Shown here in pieces: positions 1 to 8,931 of a stretch of 18,615 nucleotides of DNA. The translations under genes and the position numbers were made by a program. Location of the stretch: contig RCAB01000799.1 in the NCBI GenBank assembly GCA_003640385.1, forward strand, positions 1-18,615, read 5' to 3'. Position 1 is the first letter of the stretch. Each line of letters begins with the position of its first letter. Source of the DNA: Setaria digitata. Taxonomy: Eukaryota; Nematoda; Chromadorea; Rhabditida; Setariidae. Under the pieces are notes generated by a model. That model ran no database searches and was not told the origin of the DNA. It was given only the letters and a program-made list of their open reading frames with translations.

Positions 1-145
1 TTTTTTTTTTTTTTTTTTTCTTCTTCTTTTTAACTCTTTTTGAAAATATTTTATCCTATGGTAGTCCTTTTAAATTTGCCAAATACCATAAAAATTTGAA
101 TTTGATTCTTCAACGGCTGCAACGGATATATGGAAAGAAAATTGT

Positions 146-276
146 AATTTCATGGGTCTCGAATGATTTCGAGAGGCAGTAATATTTTTCAACCAATTTT
201 AAAGGGTAATTGGAGAATTCAAAGAATTCATTTTTCGGAGCTTAGGCAAAAATCGTTTTCAAACAGGCTCTTTTAA
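146..276 (+). other. Short coding-like open segment, unknown
   Basis: A stop-free stretch in one plus frame holds an ATG at 163 and would give 37 residues starting MISRGSNIF, with a basic middle (GNWRIQRIHF) and stop TAA at 274. A second short frame follows from ATG 288, is stopped by TAG at 345, and stays open again to about 480 (it contains NVDYLRKTL). The base mix is richer than in the surrounding T/A tracts, but the opposite strand is also partly open across 280-400, so strand and reality are undecided. No family was recognised. It could be a decayed exon or chance. Confidence 0.12.
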
Positions 277-382
277 AGTGAAAAAATATGGTTCCAATAA
301 AGACGTCTAAAAGCGATAGCGAAAGGCAAAGAATGGGACGACTTTAGTCCTCTCGGAGTTATTTACATCATTTGGAATATAA

Positions 383-398
383 TGTCGATTACTTACGA
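383..398. repeat. Left arm of a distant 16-bp inverted repeat
   Basis: TGTCGATTACTTACGA here is the exact reverse complement of TCGTAAGTAATCGACA at 1509-1524. Read on the minus strand here and on the plus strand there, both copies contain the strong splice-donor-like string GTAAGTAA. Weak similarity may extend on the upstream side of that string. The arms are about 1.1 kb apart. It may be a small inverted duplication or a coincidence in AT-rich DNA. Confidence 0.4.
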
Positions 399-762
399 AA
401 AACATTGACGAATATATATTTAAAGATAAATTTCGAAAAAATCTTTAAAATTGATGCAAATAAAATTTTAATAGTTTTATTTTGAATAATTAAAAATAAT
501 ACACTTGCGATCACAATTTTCTAAAAATAGTTCCAGTTACAGTTGTAGCATTTCTGTCACCTAATTACTTTTGCAATTAAAAAAAAAAAAGAAAAAAAAA
601 TAAAGAAAAAACCTGTATGATTGATTATTCTGATCTAATTATGAAGTGGAATTTACCAACTTTTGCTGTCTCCTTTAAATAATTTTCTCTTCCTACATTT
701 GCAGATTTATATAATCCTCGTTTTCAAATGATTAAATTAACAATCAATGCTACAAATGGATC

Positions 763-788
763 AAAAAAAAAAAAAAAAAAAAAAAAAA
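763..788. repeat. 26-base A homopolymer
   Basis: An uninterrupted A run, one of the longest in the window. Comparable T runs lie at 2271-2295, 8012-8032, 13915-13936 and 15888-15914. Such runs are a general trait of this DNA, and their exact lengths are prone to sequencing error. Confidence 0.95.
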
Positions 789-1021
789 GGAAAGAAAGAA
801 GCAGAAAAAAATTTCTCGATAACTAAAATTTAAATTCTTTTTTAATTCCCAAAAATTGTTTTGATTTTATACCTTTTAAATTTGGAGAAAAAAAGAAAAG
901 GAATTGATAATATGGTGTAATTTTACATTTAAATTTAAAGGTGTACTTGTAATAAATATCCCGTATGAGATAAACAGGAATTCTTTTCATTTTTTATTGT
1001 CCATAACAAAGAATGAGAAGC

Positions 1022-1043
1022 AATAATAATAATAATAATAATA
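1022..1043. repeat. AAT trinucleotide microsatellite
   Basis: About seven perfect AAT units are followed directly by the palindrome CCGCGG. On the minus strand this would read as an isoleucine run, but there is no support for coding. Confidence 0.9.
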
Positions 1044-1508
1044 CCGCGGTACATTTCGGGTACCCATAAACTTTTTTTATGCATGATTTCACTTGCATAT
1101 ATAACTTTCTGAAATAGCGATATCAAAATTTTATTTGACAATAATTTAAAAAATAAAAAAGAAAACAAAAAAAAAAAAAAAAATGGACGGATCCATCTAC
1201 AGTAATCACTTAATTATCATATTTTTATTTGATTATCTAATTTACGTTTTTCTAGAGATTTATAACTTTAATATACACGTTATAAATATATAAATTTTTG
1301 GTTTTTATTTTTTTTCCTTTTTTTTTTTTGCTTCATTTACATATAACTTTTGAAAAGTTATTTGAGGAATTTCTTATTTCAAACTTAGTTAAAAATTGGA
1401 AATATGCTACCAAACTTTTTTCAAACTTTATTTGCAATAAATTTAAAAAGGCAAAAAAAAAACGAAAGTTTTTGAAAATTCAACTTGGGATTTATTTGAC
1501 TTAATGTC

Positions 1509-1524
1509 TCGTAAGTAATCGACA
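1509..1524. repeat. Right arm of a distant 16-bp inverted repeat
   Basis: TCGTAAGTAATCGACA is the exact reverse complement of 383-398. Just upstream on the plus strand an open frame reads VFENSTWDLFDLMS into the possible donor GTAAGT at 1511. That would fit the end of an exon, but no partner exon was found. Confidence 0.4.
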
Positions 1525-1903
1525 ATGATACAGCAAACTTTAGCACGATTAATGTTATCCCATTAGTCTTATTGCTTTTTCTTCCTCTTCCTCCGTACAT
1601 TTTTAATGTATCAAAATTTCGATATTTAAAATGTTAAAAATTATACAATTAACATTTTTTTTCTCTTTTATTTTTAAGTGTAAACTATTTTAGAATATAC
1701 TGTTAGAATGGATTAATTGATCTCTTTCCAATTTATAATATTCCGAAATTTTAAATTTTTTTTTTTTGTAAAATTTTAATTAAAAAAAAGAAAAAAAAAA
1801 GGAAAGGAAAAAAAAAAAAAAAAAAAAGACAGATTTGGAAAACGAAACGTCGAATTTCAGAACAAAATGATCAAAGGGGCTGTTGGTCGTTTTTTTTGAG
1901 CAA

Positions 1904-2110
1904 ATGCGAAGCTTAGGGCATTTTAATGGCCACCAATATATCTGCTCCTCTTCTGAAGGAGCTTTTCCGCCTTCTCGCTTGGAATCCAAATCACATCAAA
2001 AATTTCGTTATCGAATTGAACAATTGGCCCTTGGTGATAAAATCATTCTTCCGTCTCGTTTAATTCAGCCGGATAATAAGACCAGTCCGGTTAGTGGGCT
2101 CTGTAGATGA
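1904..2110 (+). CDS. Hypothetical 68-residue ORF, unknown function
   Basis: From ATG 1904 to TGA 2108 this frame gives 68 residues starting MRSLGHFNGHQYICSSSEGA, then a basic, polar middle (RLESKSHQKFRYRIEQL). The stretch is clearly richer in G and C than its surroundings and lacks homopolymers. The frame runs into the first unit of a degenerate tandem repeat, whose 66- and 60-base units keep the same frame while stops interrupt it. No family was recognised and no signal peptide or membrane segment is seen. The minus strand is open across the same stretch, so the strand is not certain. It may be a small gene, a last exon or a broken repeat protein. Confidence 0.22.
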   Translation: MRSLGHFNGHQYICSSSEGAFPPSRLESKSHQKFRYRIEQLALGDKIILPSRLIQPDNKTSPVSGLCR

Positions 2111-2250
2111 ATGGAAAAATATCGCATAATTGAGTCGGATAGGAACCGATTCGGTTATCCTGCTTTAAAGATGAACAAAAATTGCCGAATTGAACCGAAT
2201 GATAAGAATTGATCCGGCTATTTGGTGGCTTTATAAATGGAAGAAAATTT
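2062..2250 (+). repeat. Degenerate 60-66 bp tandem repeat, three units
   Basis: Three diverged units start at 2062, 2128 and 2188. Each opens with AATT followed by a CCGGAT/TCGGAT/CCGAAT-like block, then a CCGGTTA/CGGTTAT/CCGGCTA block about 20 bases on, and closes with a GATGAA/AATGGA-like block. Unit lengths are 66 and 60 bases, both multiples of three. In one plus frame the units read IQPDNKTSP, IESDRNRFGY and IEPNDKN, with stops in the first and third. A truncated earlier copy may start near 2014. It may be a decayed coding repeat. Confidence 0.6.
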
Positions 2251-2270
2251 TTAAAGTCTAAAAACAACAC

Positions 2271-2295
2271 TTTTTTTTTTTTTTTTTTTTTTTTT
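2271..2295. repeat. 25-base T homopolymer
   Basis: An uninterrupted T run directly after the tandem repeat. A 10-base A run and the only ambiguous base (N at 2343) follow within 50 bases, so the local sequence is less reliable. Confidence 0.95.
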
Positions 2296-2727
2296 GCACA
2301 CGAGATAATAATGATTTAGTCAAATTATTTAGAAAAAAAAAANTACATTTTTCAATAGTTTGTTCTGAATTAATTACAGTTTAAACAAATATACACACAT
2401 ATATTTATATGATACGTCCTTTTTTCCTATTAATTTCATCATTCAAAATTCTTTAATTGAAAAATTCGACAAACTTAACGATTAACTTTTCCTTTCTCAG
2501 TTCTTATGCTAGAAGTAATAATTTTTTTTATGTGGATTTTGATTAAGAAAAAAAAAAAAACAAAAAAAATCCAAAGAAAAAGAAGAGAAAACGATTTTGT
2601 CCTTTTGTTTGCAGTTTCAAACAATATTCATTTCATTAATGTGATTTCATTTTCCTAAACTTTCCGGTAAATTCATGCTCTTCAACAGCATTAGATAAAA
2701 TTGAAAAAAAAAAAAAAAAAAGGAAGA

Positions 2728-3006
2728 ATGAATGGATTACAGGAAGATATTTCTCTATCTGATTTGTTTGTAAATTTGGTCATTAGCGATCCTGAACAGA
2801 AAGAATACTTTTCAAGGTTAACTTCTTCCAGAAAGTTAGACCGAGAAATAATTACCATAAAACAATTTACATTAACTAACCTACTAGCTTTTTGCTTTCT
2901 TTTTCTCTTACTCGCTTATTTGAGGAATATTTCCTCCATAACTTTTTCAAAATTTCATCCTTCAACAAATCAACCGGTCGTTCATTCGTGTCATTGTCGG
3001 AATTAA
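2728..3006 (+). CDS. Hypothetical 92-residue single-pass membrane protein
   Basis: ATG 2728 to TAA 3004 gives 92 residues. The frame is open further upstream only through an A run, so ATG 2728 is the natural start. Residues 1-45 are polar and charged (starting MNGLQEDISLSDLFVNLV), with a run of alternating acidic and basic residues. Residues about 48-65 are strongly hydrophobic (LTNLLAFCFLFLLLAYLR) and could span a membrane. The tail is polar and ends HSCHCRN. The layout resembles a small single-pass membrane protein, but no family was recognised. Hydrophobic stretches arise easily in T-rich DNA, so the segment may not be coding. The charged N-terminal half is the better argument for coding. 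Confidence 0.3.
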   Translation: MNGLQEDISLSDLFVNLVISDPEQKEYFSRLTSSRKLDREIITIKQFTLTNLLAFCFLFLLLAYLRNISSITFSKFHPSTNQPVVHSCHCRN

Positions 3007-3271
3007 ATTTTATCTAAATTCACTGATTATTAATATTAGTTTTTATAAAAATTATTTATTCTGTGCAATAATAATTTAACTCCAGTGTTAAATCAACACA
3101 TTTATCTGCTAAGTGTCAAAAATTTTAGTAAATTATCATTATAAATTTTGAGAATGAAATAAACAAGATAATTATAGATATTTGCTTCTCAGAAAAGAAA
3201 GAACTCTGTTCTATTAACTGTGAAAATTTAGCTCATCCAAAGATGTTTGGTTTTTGTTTCTTTTTTTTTAG

Positions 3272-3892
3272 CATCACTTTCCTCAACTTTTTTTACTCCT
3301 TCAAATTTTCATTGATATCGAAAGTAATCAAAAAGTTCTATGCATAGAATATATAACTTGCTGATTAGTTGTCAATTGGTGATGTTTTAACTATTGAGTG
3401 AGTTCAGTGGTGATTTGATTCTCAAGGAATGAGTTTTTTCTTAACGATGTTCAGGTGTATTACCTGTTATCAAAATTTATAGTGAATGCATATTAATGAA
3501 TCGTAAAATGATTATGCTATGTGATAATTATGACTAAGCCACAAGTTTTTTAACTAATTTATTTGTTTATTTATAGTCTCTGGATTGCTTATTTTTTCAT
3601 TCATAATTAATTCTTTTGAAATTTGTTGTTCTGTACCGCGGTTGTTGCATTATGTTGATTCGGTAACTAATTTTTTAATTACTGCAATTAGCCACGGTAA
3701 AATCACTGCTTCTATAAAAAAAAAAAAAAAAAAAAAGTCAGAAATTTTGCAAGTGAATATTTTTTTTGAGGTCAATATCCGCCGGATTTCTTGTTTCATA
3801 ATAAATTATACGGTTTTTTTTTTCTTTCAGTTTCTTTGATTCATACGGAAGAAGATAACGAACAAACAATGCCATCGAATAATTTTTTATAA
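3272..3892 (+). CDS. Candidate three-exon 3' end of a membrane protein gene
   Basis: Three open segments join with matching phases. Exon 3272-3323 follows a T-rich acceptor ending TTTTAG and ends before GTAATC. Exon 3577-3696 follows TTTATAG and ends before GTAAAA. Exon 3831-3892 follows TTTCTTTCAG and ends in TAA. Introns would be 253 and 134 bases. The 77-residue product has hydrophobic stretches (LFLLLQIFI, SGLLIFSFIINSF), then VPRLLHYVDSVTNFLITAIS, and a polar tail HTEEDNEQTMPSN. This could be the C-terminal end of a multi-pass protein such as a receptor or transporter, but no family motif is complete. Each junction fits, yet phase-compatible chains can arise by chance in AT-rich DNA. Confidence 0.25.
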
Positions 3893-4143
3893 ATGCAAAA
3901 AGATTGCTTAATTATTCTGATGGCATAGTAGCACTTTTCAAATATTAGGCAAAAAATATATTTTTTATTGGTTTCGGAAAAGCTGTTTGACATATTCCGG
4001 TTATTTCTTTCTTCACATTATTGAATTTACCGCATATATCCTTGATAATTTCAATAACTTAGCAGATTTTCAATTATTTTATTAAGTAACTCGCATTGTT
4101 GATCAAAGCTGATCCTTATCGATGATGATAATTGAAATTCATC

Positions 4144-4385
4144 ATGTTTTGTAAAAACTGCCGACTGAGGGAAATAAATTGTTCAGTCAAGTTTTTGCAT
4201 GTAATGTAAGTTTTTTTTTTTTTTTTTTAAGCACTAAACTTAGTAAGTTCAGTTTATTTTTGAAAGCAAAGAAAAAGTGTTCCATCACGGAAAAACGGCA
4301 AAATTTGATTATCCCATTACGAAAACAAAAACAAATAAATTTTAAATGTTTTTTCTTTAAATACCAATTTTTAACAAATATCTGA
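4144..4385 (+). CDS. Candidate two-exon small gene
   Basis: Exon 1 runs from ATG 4144 to 4205 and ends at a consensus donor GTAAGTTT. A 47-base intron (4206-4252) is mostly a T run and ends TTCAG. Exon 2 (4253-4385) is in the matching phase and ends in TGA. The product would be 64 residues: an N-terminal CKNC motif (MFCKNCRLREINC), a hydrophobic link, then a very basic middle (KAKKKCSITEKRQNLIIPL) and a hydrophobic end. Further cysteines follow, but no zinc-finger or peptide family was recognised. The short intron length is typical of nematodes. The support is structural only. Confidence 0.25.
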
Positions 4386-4902
4386 TTTTCTACTTTCTAC
4401 TGCTACTATACTTTATATTTTATTATTGCTGTTTTTTGTTGATAATCTTGCTATCACTGTTACTCACTATGATCATTTTTATCATCATCACAACTGTATT
4501 CTCTTCTTACTATCAATTTTATTTCGAAAACAAAATACTTTCCAAAAATTTCAATCCCATTTCTTCTTTTCTTTTTTTTTTTTTTTTTTTGGAACTCTTG
4601 TTCAGGATAAAAAAATTATACTATTATTTAGATTGGTGGAATTTTTTTTTTCATTTTTATTAATTTATCAATTTTTTTATCACGTCTTTACTGTTAATCA
4701 TAGCTATTTCATTCGTTATTTGAATTTTAAATGTTAAAGTGATTTTTCATGGCATTTATTGTTTAATGAATTGAAAAATTTTAATGAAGAAATTATCAAA
4801 ACGAAAAATGCGTTGAATACAACACAAATTATTGAAAAGTATAGTACAAATTTGAGTGATATCTGTTGAGAACACACCGTAACGTCTAATTATTTAATTA
4901 AT

Positions 4903-5004
4903 TCATAATGCTTCCAGATTGCAGCGATTTATACACAGCCATATAATGAATGAAAGTATTATGACTGCGATGCTTTCATACCTTTCCGGTAAAGCTTCCA
5001 TCAT
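4903..5004 (-). CDS. Candidate 33-residue transmembrane micropeptide
   Basis: On the minus strand, ATG at 5004-5002 to TGA at 4905-4903 gives 33 residues. A polar head (MMEALPERYES) is followed by about 17 hydrophobic residues (IAVIILSFIIWLCIN) and a short tail RCNLEAL. The second ATG (5001-4999) has A at -3 and G at +4, so it may be the real start. The frame stays open upstream to 5076 (including LKEQIIHFASELRLLI), so this could instead be the last exon of a larger tail-anchored protein, though no good acceptor is visible. The layout recalls sarcolipin-type micropeptides, but the sequence is not similar enough to claim homology. The plus strand is also open here (4888-5044). Confidence 0.28.
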   Translation of the reverse strand: MMEALPERYESIAVIILSFIIWLCINRCNLEAL

Positions 5005-5099
5005 ATGGTTGTTTATTAATAACCGTAGTTCAGAAGCGAAATGAATGATTTGCTCTTTCAAACGTGTTTTCAGTAGTTATCGTTTTAATTAATTCCTTT

Positions 5100-6690
5100 T
5101 TTTTTATCCAATTTTTCTTATTTGTCTTTTTGAATTAACTTTTAAAATAAAGAAATAACAATCTGTTGATATATTACCTTTGACATAAAAATTGAATCAT
5201 TTGGTTTTTGTAGCTTTCCTTCGTTTTCCTTTTTGGCAGCTGGTTTGGATGAAAATTTACAATTTTTTTCTTTTTTGTTTTGAACTATTTCATTCTGAAT
5301 CAGAAAATTGAATCAATTCATTATGAAAATAAAAAATATAAATGATATGAAAAATTGAATTTAGAAAAAAAAAACAAGGATTTTTAAAACTGAATTCTAC
5401 ATAATTTTTCTGAAGTTAATGGTTTACAGTTCATTCAATCCACAAATCGACAGCTAAATAATATAAATCCTACAGTAATCACTGTTTGTTGTGTTTTACC
5501 ATTTACTTCAATACCTAATAAGACTTTAATACTTTTAAAAGCCGAATTGCAAAGCTCCAGAAATAACAAATTATAGAGAAAGTGAAGAGGAAAGATAGAG
5601 CAAGCACAACAAATTGTTTCATAAAAAAATATGGAATTTATTTGAAACTTGAAAAAAAGAAATTGAAGATTTTCAGTTTTTCATATTTGATGAAAACTAA
5701 AAAAATAGAATAAGAAATTACTGAAAAAAAAATTTTTTTTACTAGAGACACAAAATTTCAGTTACGTGATTTGCTCTTTTGGAACTGTGAAATCCAATTA
5801 TTACACATAACTGACTATTATCAATGATTATTAAAAACTATTTGCTGCCTAGAATACTTTGAGAACATTAGTCATTAAATCTCGCAATATGATTAAAAGT
5901 ACCATTACTATAATAATTTAATCATTGCTTTCATGCAAATAAACAAAGGTTTCATTTATTAATTTTGTAATTTACAAGCCTCCTGAATTAATATCATAAA
6001 TTTGAATTATCTCTATCCTCCTTTGACCAAAAAATAAAATACTTGGCAAAATCTTTTAAGTTTTATCAATAAAATTACTTTTCACATTTTAATTTGCAAT
6101 GATTAAATTGGCTACTATCATTTTTATCAAACATTTAACAAAAATACTGCCTATTACAATTTAAATTTCATAAATTTCCCAAATACAGTTCAATATTTAA
6201 ATTTAACAGAAATATGCAAAATAAGAGAAAACAAAAATTTGACTATAGTAACTAGGAGATCGAGCTGCAGAAAGCTATGTTATCTAAATAATGCTGATAT
6301 TCTACATGCAACAATATTGACATGTTTCACTGTTTGTATTCCTGATCCTATTGAATAAATATCAAATAAAAATTGATTATGTGATAAAAACTGATTATGT
6401 GATAATAAACATTGATTATGTGATATTAAGAGGAACGATTATCTAAATAATGAAATACGATATGTCATAAATATTCTGCTAAATGGAACTATGGAAGTAC
6501 AATATTTGAAACTATTTTTCATGGTAGAACAAGACATTGCTGAAATATAATGACTGATATCATTTGAAAGTTTAATAGAAATTTCCATTTCTTTTTTATT
6601 TTCTATGATCAAAAAAGAAAAAAAACATGTAGGTAAGGTAAAAAGCGATGTAAAAACAATAGGTTTGAAAACCATAATATTGATATAATA
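5100..6690. other. Long AT-rich stretch with few features
   Basis: Mostly unstructured AT-rich DNA. One short plus-strand coding-like patch at 5539-5650 reads PNCKAPEITNYRESEEER, then a stop, then SKHNKLFHKKIWNLFET. It may belong to the decayed element further downstream, but the link is not shown. The short tandem repeats at 6374-6425 and 6679-6716 lie at the end. No gene is supported. Confidence 0.6.
6374..6425. repeat. Three spaced copies of TGATTATGTGATA
   Basis: The 13-mer TGATTATGTGATA occurs at 6374, 6392 and 6413, so the units are 18 and 21 bases apart. It is a short imperfect tandem repeat; no function is evident. Confidence 0.8.
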
Positions 6691-6716
6691 CTAATATAAT
6701 ACTGATATAATACTAG
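6679..6716. repeat. 11-bp tandem repeat
   Basis: Three 11-base units (ATTGATATAAT, ACTAATATAAT, ACTGATATAAT) are followed by a partial fourth. They lie at the upstream border of the coding-like region that starts near 6695. Confidence 0.8.
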
Positions 6717-7751
6717 AAATTGTACGCTTTTATATTATCGTAATAAAATTCCAATTAAAGCAAAATTTACAAATAAGATTCAACAATCTGCAAAATGAGT
6801 ATAACAGGACTTTGCAGAAATTCTGGCTGAAAAAAGAAAAATTGGCAGTGTTAGAGGAAATAATTAGATTAAGATAAAGTTCTAAAAGGTAAGAAAAAAA
6901 AACCGAATATGAACAACTTTTATTTAATTTAAGTTATTTTAGTAAGCAGTGTGTTTAATATAAAAAAAAAAAGCGATTCATTCAAGAAATGAAAAAATTT
7001 TGCAAAAATTATATATCATCAAATTAAGTAATTTAGAAACAACAGAAATCATAGAATTCACTGAATAGGCGTTAGTAAGGTTGTGGCCTTTGAAATAAAG
7101 CATTCTGTAAGAAAAATTTGACAGAAACGCAAATTTTACCTGAAAAAATAGATGACAAAAAAGAATATTGCAAAAAATATTATGCAGTATTATTGACCAC
7201 TCTCAAATAATTTAACGATTGTTAACAAACAGAACGATGGATAAATCTGAATAGTTGAGTAAGTCACAACAAGTTGAAACTAGATGAATCAGTGAAGTAC
7301 AAAAAAAAAAAATGCTGCAGATGGAATCAAGATAAAAACTGTGACAAGGATTAAATTAATGATTCTCGTTCTCGACAACGGTATCAGCTGTCATCACTGT
7401 CGCCCATCTAAGTAAGTGTACGACAATCACAAAATATCATGTGGCAAATAATCAATGAGGTTCTGATAATATCGATCTTAAGACCTGTTCTCAAAGATAA
7501 AGGTATAACACTGAAAACAGTTTAACCAAAAGGAACAGCAAATTAGATGTAACTGTCGAGCATACAAAAAGCATATAATAACAGCATGTGGTAAGAAGAT
7601 AAGACAAGCATACGACGATAAGACTGATAAGCATACGCCGAGATATATCAGTAAATCTCGATTAAAACTGACCACCCGAACACCCAATATTCCATTCCTC
7701 ACTGAAAAAGCATTCCAGTCTCTCGATGAACGAATCCTCATTAACATGTGA
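6695..7751 (+). pseudogene. Decayed, possibly BEL/Pao-like gag region
   Basis: Plus-strand coding-like patches sit in different frames. At 6695-6877 an open stretch contains RFNNLQNEYNRTLQKF and KKEKLAVLEEIIRLR, which is helix-like and charged. At 7021 KLSNLETTEIIEF faintly recalls the KLPKLELPKF start of the retroelement domain DUF1759. Cysteine-rich pieces follow: CCRWNQDKNC (7313), GISCHHCRPSK (7380) and RCNCRAYKKHIITAC (7545). Their order recalls the CxxC..H..C knuckles of BEL/Pao gag, with a frame change between the first two and several stops. The last open stretch runs 7515-7751 (78 residues). No protease, reverse transcriptase, integrase or LTR was found. The knuckle spacing is imperfect, so the family call is an inference. 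A multi-exon gene is an alternative, since GTAAGA (6893) and GTAAGT (7412) donor-like sites occur. Confidence 0.3.
7598..7639. repeat. Short imperfect tandem duplication
   Basis: GATAAGACAAGCATACGAC (7598-7616) is followed directly by a near copy at 7617-7639 that carries a 4-base insertion (GATAAGACTGATAAGCATAC and so on). It lies inside the open frame 7515-7751 and shifts neither neighbour out of frame. Confidence 0.75.
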
Positions 7752-7846
7752 TAATCGCATATCTACTTGTGCCTGGATTTGGGATGAATCGAAACCTGTA
7801 TTTACTGATTATATTTTCTCGATTTGCATTATTTTTATATCTCCAG

Positions 7847-8110
7847 AACTATCGATATGTACCGGCATCCATTTGTGATTTATTCCAGTGCACTTGGATC
7901 AGTATGCTCATGTGATGATGTACTGATAATCTGTGAAATACCTGTGGACTCAGTCACGTGTACGCCAAGGTATTATTCCTGTTACGTATACGAGCATCAC
8001 GTACTCGTGTATTTTTTTTTTTTTTTTTTTTTCTTTTTCTACGCAGTGATAGAGAATTTTTTTTTGTGATTCTTGAGTTGTATGTTATGCTCAACTCATC
8101 TCTTTTCTAA
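7847..8110 (+). CDS. Candidate two-exon 3' gene end, unknown
   Basis: A segment at 7847-7969 follows an acceptor-like ATCTCCAG and ends CCAAG before GTATTA, a good donor. A 77-base intron with a 21-base T run ends CTACGCAG at 8046, a strong acceptor. The next segment (8047-8110) is in the matching phase and ends in TAA. The joined reading has about 61 residues: MYRHPFVIYSSALGSVCSCD, then DVLIICEIPVDSVTCTP, then DREFFFVILELYVMLNSSLF. It is cysteine-containing and partly hydrophobic. The first exon shares its frame with the open stretch 7515-7751, so both might belong to one locus. No family was recognised. Confidence 0.25.
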
Positions 8111-8252
8111 TTTTTTAATTAATGCTATCAAACGATTACAGTCTTTGTAATTTCGATTGTTTTTTTTTCTTCTAAATTCTGCTGGCTTATTTGTGTTATC
8201 AATGATACAAATCAGTATCATTAATTATTGTAATTAGCAATACTTTTTGCAG

Positions 8253-8612
8253 GTTTGCATGTTTTAACCGTTGCAATAAACACTGCTAATGATTTTATGG
8301 CTCTTCCAGGTGCACTGTTTCTTTTGAGCTTCTGGAATCATTCCCTTTTGTTGTCCAATTGCACTTTCTAAATCCTGCTTTAACATTTAAGCATTATTGT
8401 TTCTTCTTCTCATTCCACTGCCTGATCATCTATTGCCGTTTCTTTGTATTTTCTTTTCCCTGCTGTTCAATAATACCTGTGAAAGTATTTGTAAAAAGTT
8501 TGTTGTGATGCTTTTCAGTATTGCAATGTATACACTTCCATTTTACAGTCTTTTTCATCAAGTTGCAGACAAATCGGTGGCTTCCTATCAAGACATGGCA
8601 ATAAATTTGTGA
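8253..8612 (+). other. Coding-like segments with splice-like signals
   Basis: An acceptor-like CTTTTTGCAG ends at 8252. One frame after it is open to 8371 and contains HVLTVAINTANDFMALPGAL, then FLLSFWNHSLLLSNCTF before a stop. A second open stretch in another frame reaches 8612 and ends VADKSVASYQDMAINL; inside it TGCTTTTCAG (ends 8519) and CATTTTACAG (ends 8549) could be acceptors. The phases do not join cleanly to the segment ending at 8110. It may be further exons of a membrane protein or chance. Confidence 0.18.
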
Positions 8613-8931
8613 AAAGCTCTATGAGTTCTGATGATTAACGTTTTCTTGAATACGGACGGAAAGGTACTGTCAAAAAAAAAAAAAAAAAACACACACACAA
8701 TACCGACTAACTAATGAAATCTGTAGTTAATTTGATCTTTACCCTTTAAATTTTCCATGTCTTTTTGGTTGACTAAATTTACCTAAATCTTGCTTTTAGT
8801 TTGACTCTCTGTAATTTCGTGACTTGGTCCACTTGATCCTGATTTGATCCTGGTTTCTTCGGCTGATCTCCGTTCTTTCAGCAGGTTTGAATTGTCGCTG
8901 AAATTGAATCTATGTCGTTCTCGTTGTTTCA

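Noticed and set aside
1298..1504. Plus frame of 68 residues
   Set aside because: It begins in T runs and has Phe- and Lys-rich composition explained by T and A tracts; the donor at 1511 would need a different frame.
1780..1989. Minus-strand frame with a polar N-terminus
   Set aside because: It has no ATG, ends in a Phe run from a homopolymer, and overlaps the plus frame that continues into the tandem repeat.
4426..4737. Two overlapping plus frames of 103 and 75 residues
   Set aside because: Both are dominated by Phe, Leu and Ile from T-rich DNA and T runs, without charged or polar structure or splice context.
6439..6675. Minus frame of 78 residues
   Set aside because: No motif or splice support, and the middle is low in complexity.
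7478..7747. Minus-strand 89-residue frame
   Set aside because: It is antisense to the open plus frame 7515-7751, which carries the cysteine motifs. The minus reading has no supporting motif, though it cannot be fully excluded.
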